DNA of 64,000 nucleotides, taken from NCBI GenBank assembly GCA_039000515.1, contig JBCFYV010000012.1, forward strand, positions 115,393,949 through 115,457,948. Reading direction: 5' to 3'. This document shows, in pieces, positions 24,201 to 34,960 of the stretch. The notes beneath the pieces were generated by a model. The model made no database searches and had not been told where the DNA came from. It was given only the letters and a program-made list of their open reading frames with translations. This DNA is from Timema cristinae (lineage: Eukaryota > Arthropoda > Insecta > Phasmatodea > Timematidae). The position numbers and the translations under genes are program-made. Every line of letters starts with the position of its first letter. Within the stretch, counting starts at the first letter, position 1.

Positions 24201-27200
24201 CTTAAAATTTATGTAAAGTGTGAAATGTGTTCTTCTTTCTGTTATAAAATCTGCAATTTGTTGTATTTATTTCGAGTTGAAGTGAATTTTTTGTTTGATT
24301 TTCAGTTTTGAAGACTTTTAGTGTGTTTAATAAATACCTATAATATTGTGAGATTAAAGTTTCAAGCGATCATGTGTTGTAATGGTAGAGTCAAAGTTTA
24401 GCGTTGAGGGGGGGAGTAGGGTATCAGGCACATTTGATTTTCTATGCAATAACAATTATTAAATATCTAAAAAAAAAAGTTTTTTACTTGTTATACAAAG
24501 GTAATATCTTTAATTTGACAAATTTACAGTTTTATTTGTGACAAATGTTATAGGCCTAAGCAAATATGTTTTTACTCTTTTATTAATTTTCTTATAATTC
24601 AAATATTAAGTGACAGCTACAATTATTATCTGATATCTATAATTATCTTGTTTGTTTACTTGCTACCAGTATGGTTCTTACGTTTTATTTTCAATGTCAT
24701 TAAGTCAAAAACTCAAAACAGTGAACTTTCATTTAAAGGTGCAATTTAGTGAATTGAATAGACTTGTGTTCTCAATAAGTCTTTCTTATACTTGTTTTTA
24801 TTTTATTTTGAAATGTTTGATTCAACGCGGCTTTATTTGTAGGTAATAATAAATGTTTACTATAATGTAGTTCCTAATTATTTTAGTGATTTGATTATAT
24901 GATTTAATACTTAATTAAATGGATATTTTTATTTGCTAACTTAATTCTTTTGTTATTACCATGAAAGTTTTTTAGTTTGTTATAAAGCTAATACCTAAAA
25001 AAAATGTTATGAGGTTGATGATTGGAAAAATAATGGAAAAAAAATGTTCAAGAATCGAAAATTGAGATAGAACTTAAGAATCAGAATCGAGGAAAAGAGG
25101 TATTGTGACATTCTTAGTAAAGCCCGAAATTAGATAAAGTCGACATTGTCTGGATAATGTTGAATTCAAGGTGATTAAATTTCATATTTTGAAGTTTATC
25201 AGATAATCTTGAAATATACAGCACACTTGGATGTCAAATTATAGGTTTGAGTAGGTTAGGTTAGGTTAGGTGAGTGGAAAATAAAGCATCAAAATGGAGC
25301 ATTTTGAATGTCAGTGCATAGCCAAGATCCAATTTAAGGTCTCAGATCAAAATAGCATTCCAAAATATTTTTAAATTATAACACTGTGTCGTGGTACAGT
25401 TTAAAACAGTGCCCTTCCATTAACAAGTTATTTCAGATCTTCTCACGAATACCAACAAGGTTGCCAACTTGCTTCTAGCTCTACAGTGGATGCGCACAGA
25501 TTTGAGATTTAACTGGTGTGCTTATGCCGAAGATCTCAAGCAGAGCAGAGGAAGTATAAATTAGTTAACAGTTTGCATCAAAGAAACATAAATCTTGTGA
25601 TTGGCCTAAAGCACGTCATGTGGCCCTGTTTCTGTTCTACACTTGTTTTTCAGCAAACGAGTGAATCCAATGTAACACGAGTGCTTAATAAACATGACAA
25701 TGACTTACCTTGATGTTGCATCAAATAATGCTCAATCAGCTCATTGGAATAGCCTTTCCCACATGCCTGAAATGTAGTTAGAATCGTGTTAGTCAGCAAG
25801 TTAAACATTAAATTGAAACCTGTTTGTTGAGTTGCGAGTAAACTGAACTCTAGATATGCCGTGTAGGCATATCAAAATTTGCCGTTTACAAGGGTTGTCT
25901 AGGTGAGATATTGCCAATTCATAAAGCTACAAGTAGACACACGTAATAAACAAGTGAAATTTTACAATTATTGTTTTAATCGACTAAGTTTAAGGTTTGG
26001 TTTCATAAAGTTACTTTTGGCTTACAAGTTGGCCTACTTTAAAATCAAGGAGTACTTTCTACAAGTCTCAACAAATAAATAAAATACTTTAGAGGTGTAA
26101 TTTTAATAAGTTATTTGTACACATAATTAGTTCAATTTACTACTTTAATGAATAATTTACCTGCCGTATGTGAACATTATAATTAGGCCTAACATGCATA
26201 TAATGTTCATAAACTTTAACTGAAACCCATTATGGTTGTGGAAAATAAATAAGTGTGCCAAAGAGAAGTGAAAGTAAGGAAGGAAGTCATGGAACATTGA
26301 TGTGATGAGATGATTGAGGGTGTGATGAGATGAAGTATATGTGAAGACATGATGATGATGATGGTGATGGTGATGTTAAAGTAGGGTATGAAGCTCATTT
26401 GACCACAAAAATTGTATTGCACAATTTTAACAAGTGTATAATTATAAGCTATAAATGTTTATTAAATTATTTAAAATCATTACAGTTCACAAGTTACAAG
26501 GGGCCGGACTTGCTAGTGTCTGTGTTTCCCGTACCATTGTTGAAATAAAAGAATTAAGGTATGGGGATAAATTTAGTACAACTAGACATTCATATGAGGT
26601 GTACACAATGGAATTTTAACAGAATCATTAATATTAATAATAGACCTAGTTAAAATATTTCAATGCGAAATATTTTAATATCAAAGTAATAATATTAATA
26701 AAAACATTATTGATATTTCAATGTGCACATTGTACTATATATGATATTTGAACCCCATACTATTACTCTACCTCAAGAATGGTACGTAAAAAGGGGAAAC
26801 TAGCAATTGACCCCTTGTAATTGTAAATTGTAGTGTTATTATATTTAGCACCGCATCTTACTGCCCGTTGGGTTATACGCTTTAAGTTCTAATTAAGTTA
26901 ATGGATTTAGGAATTGGGAAGGTTAAATTAGAGGAAGTGAACCTGCATTTTCATGGAGGGAGAGAGGAAAACCATTTAGGAAAAACCACCCCCAGTTCAC
27001 CCGACCGAGATTCGAACCTCGATATCCCCGTCCTCAGCAGTCGAGCTCAACACGACAAGCGCATTAGCCAACTAGCCACCGAGGCGAGTGTAAATTGTAG
27101 TGATTTGAAATCATTGAATAAATATTTATAGCTTATAATAATTATACGCTTGTTAAAATTGTGCAAACCAATGTTTGTGGCCAAATGAGATGAAGTGGTT

Positions 27201-29696
27201 CAGGGTGTGGTTTATAATAAAATTACCTTCGGTGATTATTCTCTAAAAACATTAAAATATCTTTTTAAGAGGAAAAAGGACAAGCAAATAAGAATGCTAT
27301 TTAAAGAAAAAGTAGCTAAAAAACCCATTGATGACATTGAAAAACCACCCTCGGTGCTCTTCCGATCCCCGAAAAACAAGTCCAGAAGAATGGGAGGACG
27401 CCTTTGTCTTATTGGCAGAGGTTAAATACAAAGAATTGTTTTTTGCTAAATTTGATAGCTAACGTTTGGTAAAACCACTCTTACCATTCGCAGTTGTGTT
27501 TGTAGAGCGCTTCCCTGCGCGCTATCTTGTTGTCTTCGTAGTTATCCTCATAGCTCAGCAACCTGCTCCGACCCAGAGAAAAAGGTGGAGGTTCAGTGAA
27601 ACCAAAAGCCATTTCATTTTCCAGGGCCTGGAAGGTAAAATTAATATTTTTATTATTGTTTGAAGTTTTTTATTTACTTTTTTCTAATACCATTGTAATA
27701 GTAGATTACTGGAAACGGAGACCTGGTGGTCTAGGGGTAGGTGTCGGACTTGTGTTGGGGGTCCGGGGTTAAATACTCGGTCCCGGCACTGATTTATCTT
27801 ATTACCTCTGACAAGACTTTGTATTAATCACAACTTGTGAATATGGGAATACCAGGCTTCCACCGTGGTTCGGATTCCACGTTAAACTGTAGGTCCTCCA
27901 TTTCATCTCACAACCACCCTACCATTACACATTAGCGTAAGTGCGTACAACCTGAACAGGTAGTAAGACGCGGTGCTAATAATAATAATAATAATAATAA
28001 TTACTGGAAACTTAAAAAGTTATCTAACTTAAGGTAACTGGATGAGGGTGAGTTTTAGGAAGCAGCCTGCATTCACTTGGAGAAAGTATGACAAAGTGAA
28101 ATGGATTCTGGCCTCACAAGTCAGAGTCAGTCATAACAATATATTTATTATTTGAGTAAGGTAGATTTTTAATTTTTAATTTATCTTTTAGCATCACACT
28201 TCACTACTCATTTGGGTTATACATAAACGTACTAATTATGCTAATGTGCTAGGTATTAGGAAGTTTAAATTAAAGAAATGTACCCTCATCTGCGAGGAGA
28301 TTGAGTGAAAAACTATTTAGTAAAAGCCACCTTCAGTACTCCCGACCGAGATTCAAACCACAATATCCTCACCCTCAGCAGAAGTTCAGACCATTCGACA
28401 GTGACGCTTTGGTCCATTCGATTATCAAAGCAGGTTGGTGAAGTATAATTTTAGATAGAATGTAACCACATTCTCCTGTTACAAATGTGAAAAACCATAG
28501 TGATAGAACCACCTCAGTACACCTTGTCAGTAAACAACGAACAATGGTGACAGGTAAGTGAACAGTGATTTTTATTCCTTACATTTGCATTTGTTTTAGT
28601 TCCAACTGATTTTAATTAGCTTCATTACATAAAAAAAATATTATCAAGTAAAAACAAGTTGCCACTATTTTCTTAATAAAAATTGAACTGTTTTTTTCCA
28701 GATTTTCCCAAATAAATGTCCAGCTTAGCGGAGATTATCTGAATAAAGAGGACAGTATTAAAGACAGATTCGACACCTTAGCTTAGTCAGTAGTGTTTGT
28801 CCAGACTGAGCTAATGGGCTCACACGTTCAATTCCTGCCATGGCCGAAAAATGTATCATTGATGAAAATATGGGTTTACCCTTTCACAGTGATAAATTAA
28901 CGGACTGGGTGTTGTGCTTGTCCTAGTCTTAAGTTTAGATTATAAGGCATATGAAGCTATGACAAGCCTAGCAAACCAATAGTCGAAAAAATATGGCTTG
29001 AATAAGAAAAAATAACAGGCTGAAAACCGTAATGAATGTAGAAAAAAGTATTTTTTATAGAAGATTCATGTAATTTCATTTTTCATTAAAACGACTACCA
29101 AGAGAAGTTGGTTATTGGTGATTGAAACAGGATGAAACAGGGTTATTTGTCATGAGGAAATAAATGCGGTTGTGAGGCAATGTCTAAGGTGGATTAAAAC
29201 TTTTGTTCAAATCAGCATGATTAGTTTCCCATTTGATTTTTCTCTGTGCAAAGGCCTATAAAGATTGCAATTAATATCCACTCATAAATATTCTGTTATT
29301 ATTTTATATTTTTGTTAAATTCTCTGGTTTTCCACAAACACATAAAATTCCCTGTTTTCCCATGGGTGGAAACCCTGAAAAAGGCATGAAAAAATGGCTT
29401 TGACGGTCTTAATGCTATGCAAGATAAAACTTAAAATATTTACCAAATCCTCAAAATCGCTCGAGTATGATGAGGCTGATGATGATTGGACGATGGATGA
29501 AAATGGTTGCCAATTTTGGGTGCTTTTCCTGGGCGTTTATTCACAGTCCCACGACCAAACGACGTACTGGTGACGATCTTGTTGCCTCGTCGTATAAGTG
29601 TGTCTTTGGTCAGTTGACCCGTCGTAAACACAGACAGTTTATCCAAGTCGGAAAGAATTTCGAATTCGTTTCCCCACTGCGCCATGATAATGTGAT
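20569..29696 (-). CDS. unrecognised spliced gene, C2H2-like fragment, Ser-rich C-terminus
   Basis: Reconstructed minus-strand exons in transcription order: 29696-29444 (start ATG at 29685), 27627-27485, 25766-25709, 21221-20569 (stop TAG). Each has proper AG/GT borders. The start exon encodes [18 protein letters not shown] and a basic region. The 27.5 kb exon encodes an acidic Tyr/Asp/Glu-rich part ([20 protein letters not shown]). The 58-nt exon encodes [18 protein letters not shown], the second half of a C2H2-type finger. The last exon is Ser/Pro-rich and ends NIDDFPPLS. Phase is continuous from 25709 to 21221 (split Val codon). Two problems remain: the start exon only joins the next in phase after a one-base frame change near 29.50-29.55 kb, and 27485 to 25766 does not match in phase, so an exon is probably missing there. 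I do not recognise the family; a nucleic-acid-binding role is only a guess from the finger-like segment. Confidence 0.55.
21290..21550 (-). mobile_element. tRNA-derived SINE, family 3
   Basis: Minus orientation. Tail CTTGCTAGGCCTATCATAGC, body AAGGGTAAACCCACATTTTA, head ACTCAGTAGTCAGACACAC with CGGGACCC. Same family as 28.78 and 56.4 kb. Confidence 0.7.
21712..21800 (-). mobile_element. tRNA-like SINE head
   Basis: Minus strand shows TAGCTCAGTGGTTAGAG, an anticodon-type stem TTGGC/GCCAA, and GGGTTTGATACC. Same head as the palindromic pair at 8.9 kb. Confidence 0.65.
21880..22035 (+). mobile_element. SINE family 1, head lost
   Basis: GTGGTTTTCCAAAATAG, TTTTCCACTCTCCCTCC and CATAAGACAGGATGCTAAAA match the body and tail of family 1. 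Confidence 0.55.
22080..22148 (-). mobile_element. tRNA-like fragment
   Basis: Minus strand: CCTCATGGTTTAGTAGTCAG and GGTCCTGGATTCGATTC, the A- and B-box pattern of a tRNA head. A similar piece occurs at 55.14-55.20 kb. Confidence 0.45.
22155..22395 (+). mobile_element. LINE reverse-transcriptase ORF 3' tail, broken
   Basis: Fragments in different frames read RGGMDMSRE (from an original [13 protein letters not shown] motif), [19 protein letters not shown] and [10 protein letters not shown]. The WYGH-x-RM and P-x-RMW-E arrangement is typical of the C-terminal end of non-LTR retrotransposon ORFs. Confidence 0.6.
22517..23316. repeat. 56-bp tandem array
   Basis: About 14 units of AAAGCTTGGTTCAAACGTTC then ACAGAAAATAGAGAGCATAT. 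Units are very similar, with single-base indels that shift frame, and an A/T variant (ATTCTGTTT versus ATTCAGTTT) occurs in blocks. Short open frames here are by-products. Confidence 0.93.
23860..23915. repeat. end fragment of foldback family 2
   Basis: GATGAGGTGGCCCAATGGTT and ATAATTTTATAATAAAGGAA match the outer end of the element at 60.07-60.37 kb. Confidence 0.5.
25252..25272 (+). repeat. short interstitial TTAGG run
   Basis: GTAGGTTAGGTTAGGTTAGG, about four copies of the insect telomere pentamer. Too short to be more than chance or a scar. Confidence 0.5.
25709..25766 (-). CDS. C2H2-like finger exon of the unknown minus-strand gene
   Basis: 58 nt with acceptor CTACATTTCAG and consensus donor CATCAAG|GTAAGT. 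Encodes [19 protein letters not shown]. The C-G-K-x-Y/F, Leu and H-x4-H spacing resembles the second half of a zinc finger; the first cysteine would have to come from the preceding, unseen exon. The last base forms a Val codon with the following exon at 21221. Confidence 0.6.
26340..26378. repeat. (GAT)n/(GGTGAT)n microsatellite
   Basis: ACATGATGATGATGATGGTG and following copies. It may mark an old LINE tail. Confidence 0.6.
26836..27088 (-). mobile_element. tRNA-derived SINE, family 1, complete, 14-bp target duplication
   Basis: Tail, body and head all present in minus orientation, including CATCTTACTGCCCG, GGGAGAGAGGAAAACCATTT and GATTCGAACCTCGATATCCC. Flanked by TGTAAATTGTAGTG at 26822-26835 and 27089-27102, a perfect 14-bp duplication. 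Confidence 0.92.
27195..27475 (+). other. coding-like fragment, two frames, unassigned
   Basis: One frame runs 27195-27425 and reads [18 protein letters not shown] and [21 protein letters not shown] second frame then reads [20 protein letters not shown] and FFAKFDS to a stop at about 27461. Both have protein-like composition, and they overlap with a frame change near the SPKN passage, as in a decayed transposon gene or retrocopy. It lies inside an intron of the minus-strand gene. I cannot name it. Confidence 0.3.
27485..27627 (-). CDS. internal acidic exon of the unknown minus-strand gene
   Basis: 143 nt, acceptor TTTTACCTTCCAG and donor GAATG|GTAAGA. Reads [19 protein letters not shown] then [20 protein letters not shown] and LYKHNCE. 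No stop in this frame; the composition is clearly protein-like. The terminal TG would form Cys or Trp with the next exon. Confidence 0.6.
27717..27999 (+). mobile_element. tRNA-derived SINE, family 2, complete, 12-bp target duplication
   Basis: Head with CTGGTGGTCTAGGGGTAGG and GTCCGGGGTTAAATACTCGG (A and B boxes), body with CGTGGTTCGGATTCCACG, tail CCTGAACAGGTAGTAAGACG and (AAT)n. Flanked by ATTACTGGAAAC at 27705-27716 and 28000-28011. Confidence 0.92.
28178..28425 (-). mobile_element. SINE family 1, diverged
   Basis: TAGCATCACACTTCACTACTC, GAAATGTACCCTCATCTGCG and GATTCAAACCACAATATCC follow the family 1 order in minus orientation with many substitutions. Confidence 0.6.
28775..28990 (+). 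mobile_element. SINE family 3
   Basis: Head CACCTTAGCTTAGTCAGTAG and GTTCAATTCCTGCCATGG, body GGGTTTACCCTTTCACAGTG, tail GAAGCTATGACAAGCCTAGC. Confidence 0.7.
29444..29696 (-). CDS. start-codon exon of the unknown minus-strand gene
   Basis: Acceptor TTTACACTCCAG at 29697 and donor GATTTG|GTAAAT at 29443. ATG at 29685-29683, preceded by a short 5' UTR (ATCACATTATC), so an upstream non-coding exon is expected. The frame from ATG runs to the donor but ends two bases into a codon. A second frame, open over the last 100 bases, reads [19 protein letters not shown] and ends in phase with the 27.6 kb exon. A single-base difference in the A/C-rich run near 29.51 kb would join the two. Confidence 0.55.
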
Positions 29697-32600
29697 CTGG
29701 AGTGTAAAATAATTGTTATTAAACTTTTTTTATATTTGGGACTTTTTTATTTAAAAAGTAATTTCATTTTTAGGCAACAGAGTAAAAACTATTTTCTCTT
29801 CTCTGCCTTTTTCAAGTTTTTTTTATTTTGATAAAACTTGCAATAAATTAGTGGTAGGCCAAAGTTATTATATATTTTCTTTGCATATATTTTTATTATC
29901 TTACCAGAGATTTTGAAATTTTAGCCAAAAAAAGACAATTTGTCAACATGTTTTTTTTTATTTGTGTTAACTTTTTATCTGGTTTCAGGACATGAATAAA
30001 AATGGAACAGACCATTTAGTTGTTTTGCAAGTTTTTCTTCTTATTCAAAGCACTTTATTTTGAAAGTATATTATCAACAAAATTATTACTGAGGTTTAAA
30101 AAACATGATATTAGAAGCAACTTCATGAGTGTAATGCAACAAAAAAAAAGGAATTTGAAAATGTACTAATTTGTTAGAGAATAGAAATCATTATTGATTA
30201 ACAAAAGGTTAGGTAGGTAAACTTATTAAAGATGGAAGTCTAAAATACTCCAACAATGTAACTCAATGTTCAGTATATTTAGCCACATTGTGCTCAAAAT
30301 TCTAGGATAATACCTGCAAAACCTAAAACCATTTATAATTAAGCTTAGAATGTAGGTATCATTAAAATTTCATAAAAGATATATAATAGATTGTGTAGGC
30401 CTAACAGTAATTTAGGTATTTATCTTTCTTGAGGTAGGTACTAACTAGGCTCTAAGCTTATTTAAAAGTGTTATCATCTCGAATGGTTAAAATAAAATCA
30501 CATGCTCTAAGAGTTAACAGCTGTATCCGAATAGTCTATTTCATATGCCACTGACCCTGGATGTTAACTTAATAGTTGCATTTGCGATCACATGAGCATG
30601 TGTGGATCCGTCCGAATAGTCATGAAGTGTGCCGATGCACCCCTCACACACCCTTGACACGCCCTTGATGCAGAATTTGACTGGTAATTGTTTATTTTTT
30701 CGTCTGTTAGAGCTCATATAGTAATGTGATAATAGCCTGATAGATGCTGTTTAAAATACTTTCCAGGCTCTATGGCAGGAAGAAGCCCTATAGACACAAG
30801 GGTGTGTGAAGGATGGTTTGCTGTCCAAATAGTCTATTGCAGTATTCAATCTCAAGTGAGTGATAAGTGTACATTTATCAAGTCTGCATCAAGTCAAGTG
30901 TACCTACTTGACTATTCGGATACAGCCATAATCTTAATATAATTTAAGGCTTTAGTGTGATCTGAAGGTGGGGTTATTTTTTTCTCTTTGTTGAAGTGAG
31001 TTTGAGAAATTTAATGTTTTCTAGCACATTTACACACAACAAGATTCTGAAATTTACGATTATAACAAAAGAAAGGCGATGAAGAATATTTTTTTTGTGT
31101 TAAAACCATTCTTAAAAAGCTCGCCTGATTGTTATTTTTAAGCATGGGTCATATGGTTAGTTAATAGAAATTTGTATTTATCTACAAATGAAAGGTTAGG
31201 CTAAGCTTGGTAATTTTTATTTATTCAGATATGAAATGTTAGGTTAACCTTGATTGACTTTTTTTTAGTAAAAACATTATTAATATTAGGCCTAAGCATC
31301 AAAAAATATTATCACGTGCTAAACGATAAACCCTACATAGGCTAGTTGAGATGTTTAGTGATCTGTTCATGCCAAGTGCATTGGAGATGTGATGATCTGC
31401 TTAAAGTTGTTTCATTTGAGGATGTTCAAAGTTTTTTTTTAATAAAGATGATAAAATAACAGTTAATCATTAACATAATTTAGGTCTATTATTAAAAAAG
31501 GAAAAATGTTGTGCTCACGGACGCTTATGTGTTTTAATAAATATTTAAAATCACCAATGAGCTATAATTTAATGTGTCTTAACTGTTCTAGGAAAGTTTC
31601 GTCAACACAAGGAAATTTTTTCAAAAATGTTTATCTAGACCTACATATTGTTTTGGTGTTGCCAATGAGCTATCTAACCTAATTGTGCTGTAGTTTTTGA
31701 GATCAAATTTAGTATTTTAACATATTATCAATAGGTTGATGTGGATGTATAACTATACAAGAAATCAAATTGAGGTGTTCCAATGCTAAGGCATATGGTG
31801 GAATGTTACCCTGTCAAATAGGTGTTTTAGAAGAAAAAATATACATGGTTTGGAATTTTTTACAAGGTTTGTTTTGTTGTAATCGGACACTTTAGGATCT
31901 TATTACGCGTATAGGTGCCAGAAAACATATTTCTAATAATTTGACACTGCTAACTAAAAAATCCCGCCCTCGCTTCATATTAGGGGACTAGCCTATCCCC
32001 TATTTTAATTAGTCAAACTCAACAGTGTTCAAAGACATTTTTATACAACCACCCCAATAAAGATTATAAGACACTGTGAATAAAGATGTCGATCTCATGT
32101 CTCTAATATGATAGAAACGCACCCAACTTTAATCGGAAAATATTAGCAAATATGTGTGTTAGCACTTTCACTTTTCATGGTGGAACAAAGAGAGTTTTGA
32201 AGAAATTATACAATCTATTAATATTATATATTAATAAACTAACCCATTAGAACGCTAAACAGTCTAGAAATATTAAATTTGGAACTTACTTTAAATATTA
32301 ATAAATCCAATTCAAATACCAACTAGACGAGCACAATCTTAAACTTTCAAGATGTGACAATATTCACAATAATTATTGACAGATGTTTGAAAGTACTAGA
32401 CCAGACAGGGCTATGAAAAAGTAAACCATATGTAAAAACTAATGTTTATCCCCCGAGGTCACAACTTTACGCAACACTTTAACCTAAATCTTATCCATGC
32501 ACCATAGTCTAAGAGAGAAAGAAACTTTCGGGTGTCTCTCAAACTCATATAAAAGGCAATATTGAATTTTGAAAGCTTTCGATAATTTGTGTCAATGAGA

Positions 32601-34883
32601 AATCTCAGTGTATGTTTAGTTAAATTAAATTAAATGATTCTGTTAATAAAAGGTTTGAAAACCATGAATAAGTTCAAAACCCGTGAATTGTGTCTTTAAA
32701 TACGTTGGTGTAACTAATGATGTGAGTGATGGGCTAATATATACCTTGAATTTGGTTGAAAGAACAATAGGCCTAGAAAATATTCAAAAATATTTATTTT
32801 GGGGCTAAATTGATGGCATGTTAATACATTATTTGTGTTACTTTACATGTATTGATGTATTAAAACAAAAGTGAGTGTTTCAGATAAAATGACTTGATAT
32901 ATGAAAATATTAAAATAGTTTTAGTACGGTAACTTTAGTAACTAACTTCTACTGCTCTTCATACAAAACTCACATTATAGTAATAGGTACTTCCTTAAAG
33001 CCTATAACGTCCTAAATCATTGTGGTGCAATTAATAAAACAAGGTCAGTAAAAAACGTGGCTTTCATAGTATCCTGGTGGAAAATTTAAAGGGAAACAAT
33101 TGGTGGCAGTTGTGAAATAGCATATGATTCAAATAAAAATATATATTGAAAAGGATCATGATTGCATTTTATTACACATTTGTTTTTTTAAATAAAAAAG
33201 TGTATAAATATATATTTATAATACGAAGTTATTTTGTGAAAGCGGGTGTGTAGCATGTTTCATTACTTTCATAATACATTTTTGGAAGATTTATGCACTT
33301 TTATCAAAAAAATTTAAATATTCTAACAACCCAAAATACAAATTATAGAGTATATAGTGTAAGAATTAAAAATAATTGTTTACTTAATGTTGTTTGTAAG
33401 CTTATACCTATTAAGTTGTTGGGATTACTAATTTTATCTTTAGCCCACGGTGAAATCTGGTAGTCAAATTTGACCCTTGGCAAATTGCATGAAGTTGGGC
33501 CATCCTGTCTTAAATGATCGTTTGAACTAGACACAAAGTATGTCCTTCAAACAATAATTAATGTAATCAAGTTGTTAGCTAACCCACTTATCTATAGTTT
33601 CTATCCAGCTATAGTATCTATAGTCTTAAATACGATATTATTTATGTATCTTAACTTGAAACCAAGTTTTTTCTCCTCGTAGATAACCCAACTACCATTG
33701 TACATGAAAAGCTAGTACTGTAAAATACTAGGTTCAGCTTGGTTGTAGTTCATTACCTTTAGTTGTTCTAAGCTAGTTCTCTTGCGGAGCAACAGAAAGG
33801 GAAAGTGAATGACTAGTCCAAGATTTAAAGTCAACCCCTTCTCTATAGAGAAGGTGTTGCAGTAACAAGCGCAATAATAAAATTACATACTAGGGACCTT
33901 AATTTGATCCTCACTCAAATTTTCCAAATCCCAAGTACCTTAACCTAGATGTTTAACTATGAGTAAAAAGAAATATTTAATTATACACGTTAATTGGAGT
34001 TTAAGGGTAAGCTTGATGCAAGAGCATAACAACAGTATAGAAGATGGCATAGGCCTAAAGGCCGTTTTATTTAAATAATCCAAATGTTGACAATGTTACG
34101 TTTCTAGTTTGGGGGCAAACACAAAAACAACTTTATACATAAAAAAAGGAATCTATGTACAAGATATTAATATAGAATTTCAGAGTATTACTCGCGTAGT
34201 AAAATATGAAGAATATTCATAATGATTTAACTGGACTAATCTATATACGCGCCAAAAGTTAAAATATAGCGAACAATAATTAATAATAAAGGAAAGTTGG
34301 CAAACATGTATATAAAAAAAAGTATATTTGAATTACATCTCATATTTTATCCATAGTGCCTAGTAGGATTATGCTCCTGACCATACATCTGGTTATATTG
34401 AAAATAAATGAAGATATGATTATTGTCCAACAACCCGAAAGTCGGGGCAACCTACATAAAGGCTTAATATATCTTTTACAAACATACTGAGTGTATAATA
34501 ACGGTTGACAAACATTAATCGAAATTCTCCTTAGGTAACAATTGAAAGCAAGATAATAATATATATAAGTTTCATTTAGAGCGCCTAGCACAGAAAGACA
34601 GGAACCCAACCATAATATTACGCAATATACCCTATAGAATTTAACAACAAAATTAGACTTGTTTATACTATCATAGAACCTAAATTTAAGTAGATAAGTC
34701 CCAAAAAATGCCTTGATTCATAACAAATATAATTACCTAACAAAACTAAACTAGTAAAATTATTCATAAAAAAATAATATACCGAAGCAAATCCAAATTA
34801 GGTCCCTACATAATTAAGTAACAATTTAAAAGTTCCCCAGGTTTACAAAGTATATAAAGTTTTCCAACATAACGGACACTTAC
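29697..34883 (-). other. probable long first intron of the unknown gene
   Basis: AT-rich sequence. It contains a terminal-inverted-repeat element at 30520-30926, and no other feature that I can support apart from a weak exon-like stretch at 33420-33540. Confidence 0.4.
30520..30926. mobile_element. MITE with 17-bp terminal inverted repeats
   Basis: Begins GCTGTATCCGAATAGTC (30520-30536) and ends with the exact complement (30910-30926). Internal copies of the motif (TCCGTCCGAATAGTC, TCCAAATAGTC) also occur. About 407 bp, no coding capacity. The target duplication is unclear, so the superfamily is not assigned. Confidence 0.8.
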
Positions 34884-34960
34884 ATGTAGAAAGATCCTAC
34901 ATCCTAATAGCATCAAAGAGTGCCTGCTCCTTGCCGGGTACACGCTTATATTCAGTTTTG
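34884..34960 (-). other. possible non-coding first or second exon of the unknown minus-strand gene
   Basis: A pyrimidine-rich acceptor (CATATTTTCCCCACAG) precedes about 77 bases ending in the donor CTACAT|GTAAGTGT. One frame reads CKTEYKRVPGKEQALFDAIR then Met and stop, so it might instead be coding in another context. Best seen as a 5' UTR exon spliced to 29696. Confidence 0.3.

Noticed and set aside
29467..29712. Plus-strand open frame opposite the start exon of the unknown gene
   Set aside because: Antisense shadow; splice sites and ATG context favour the minus strand.
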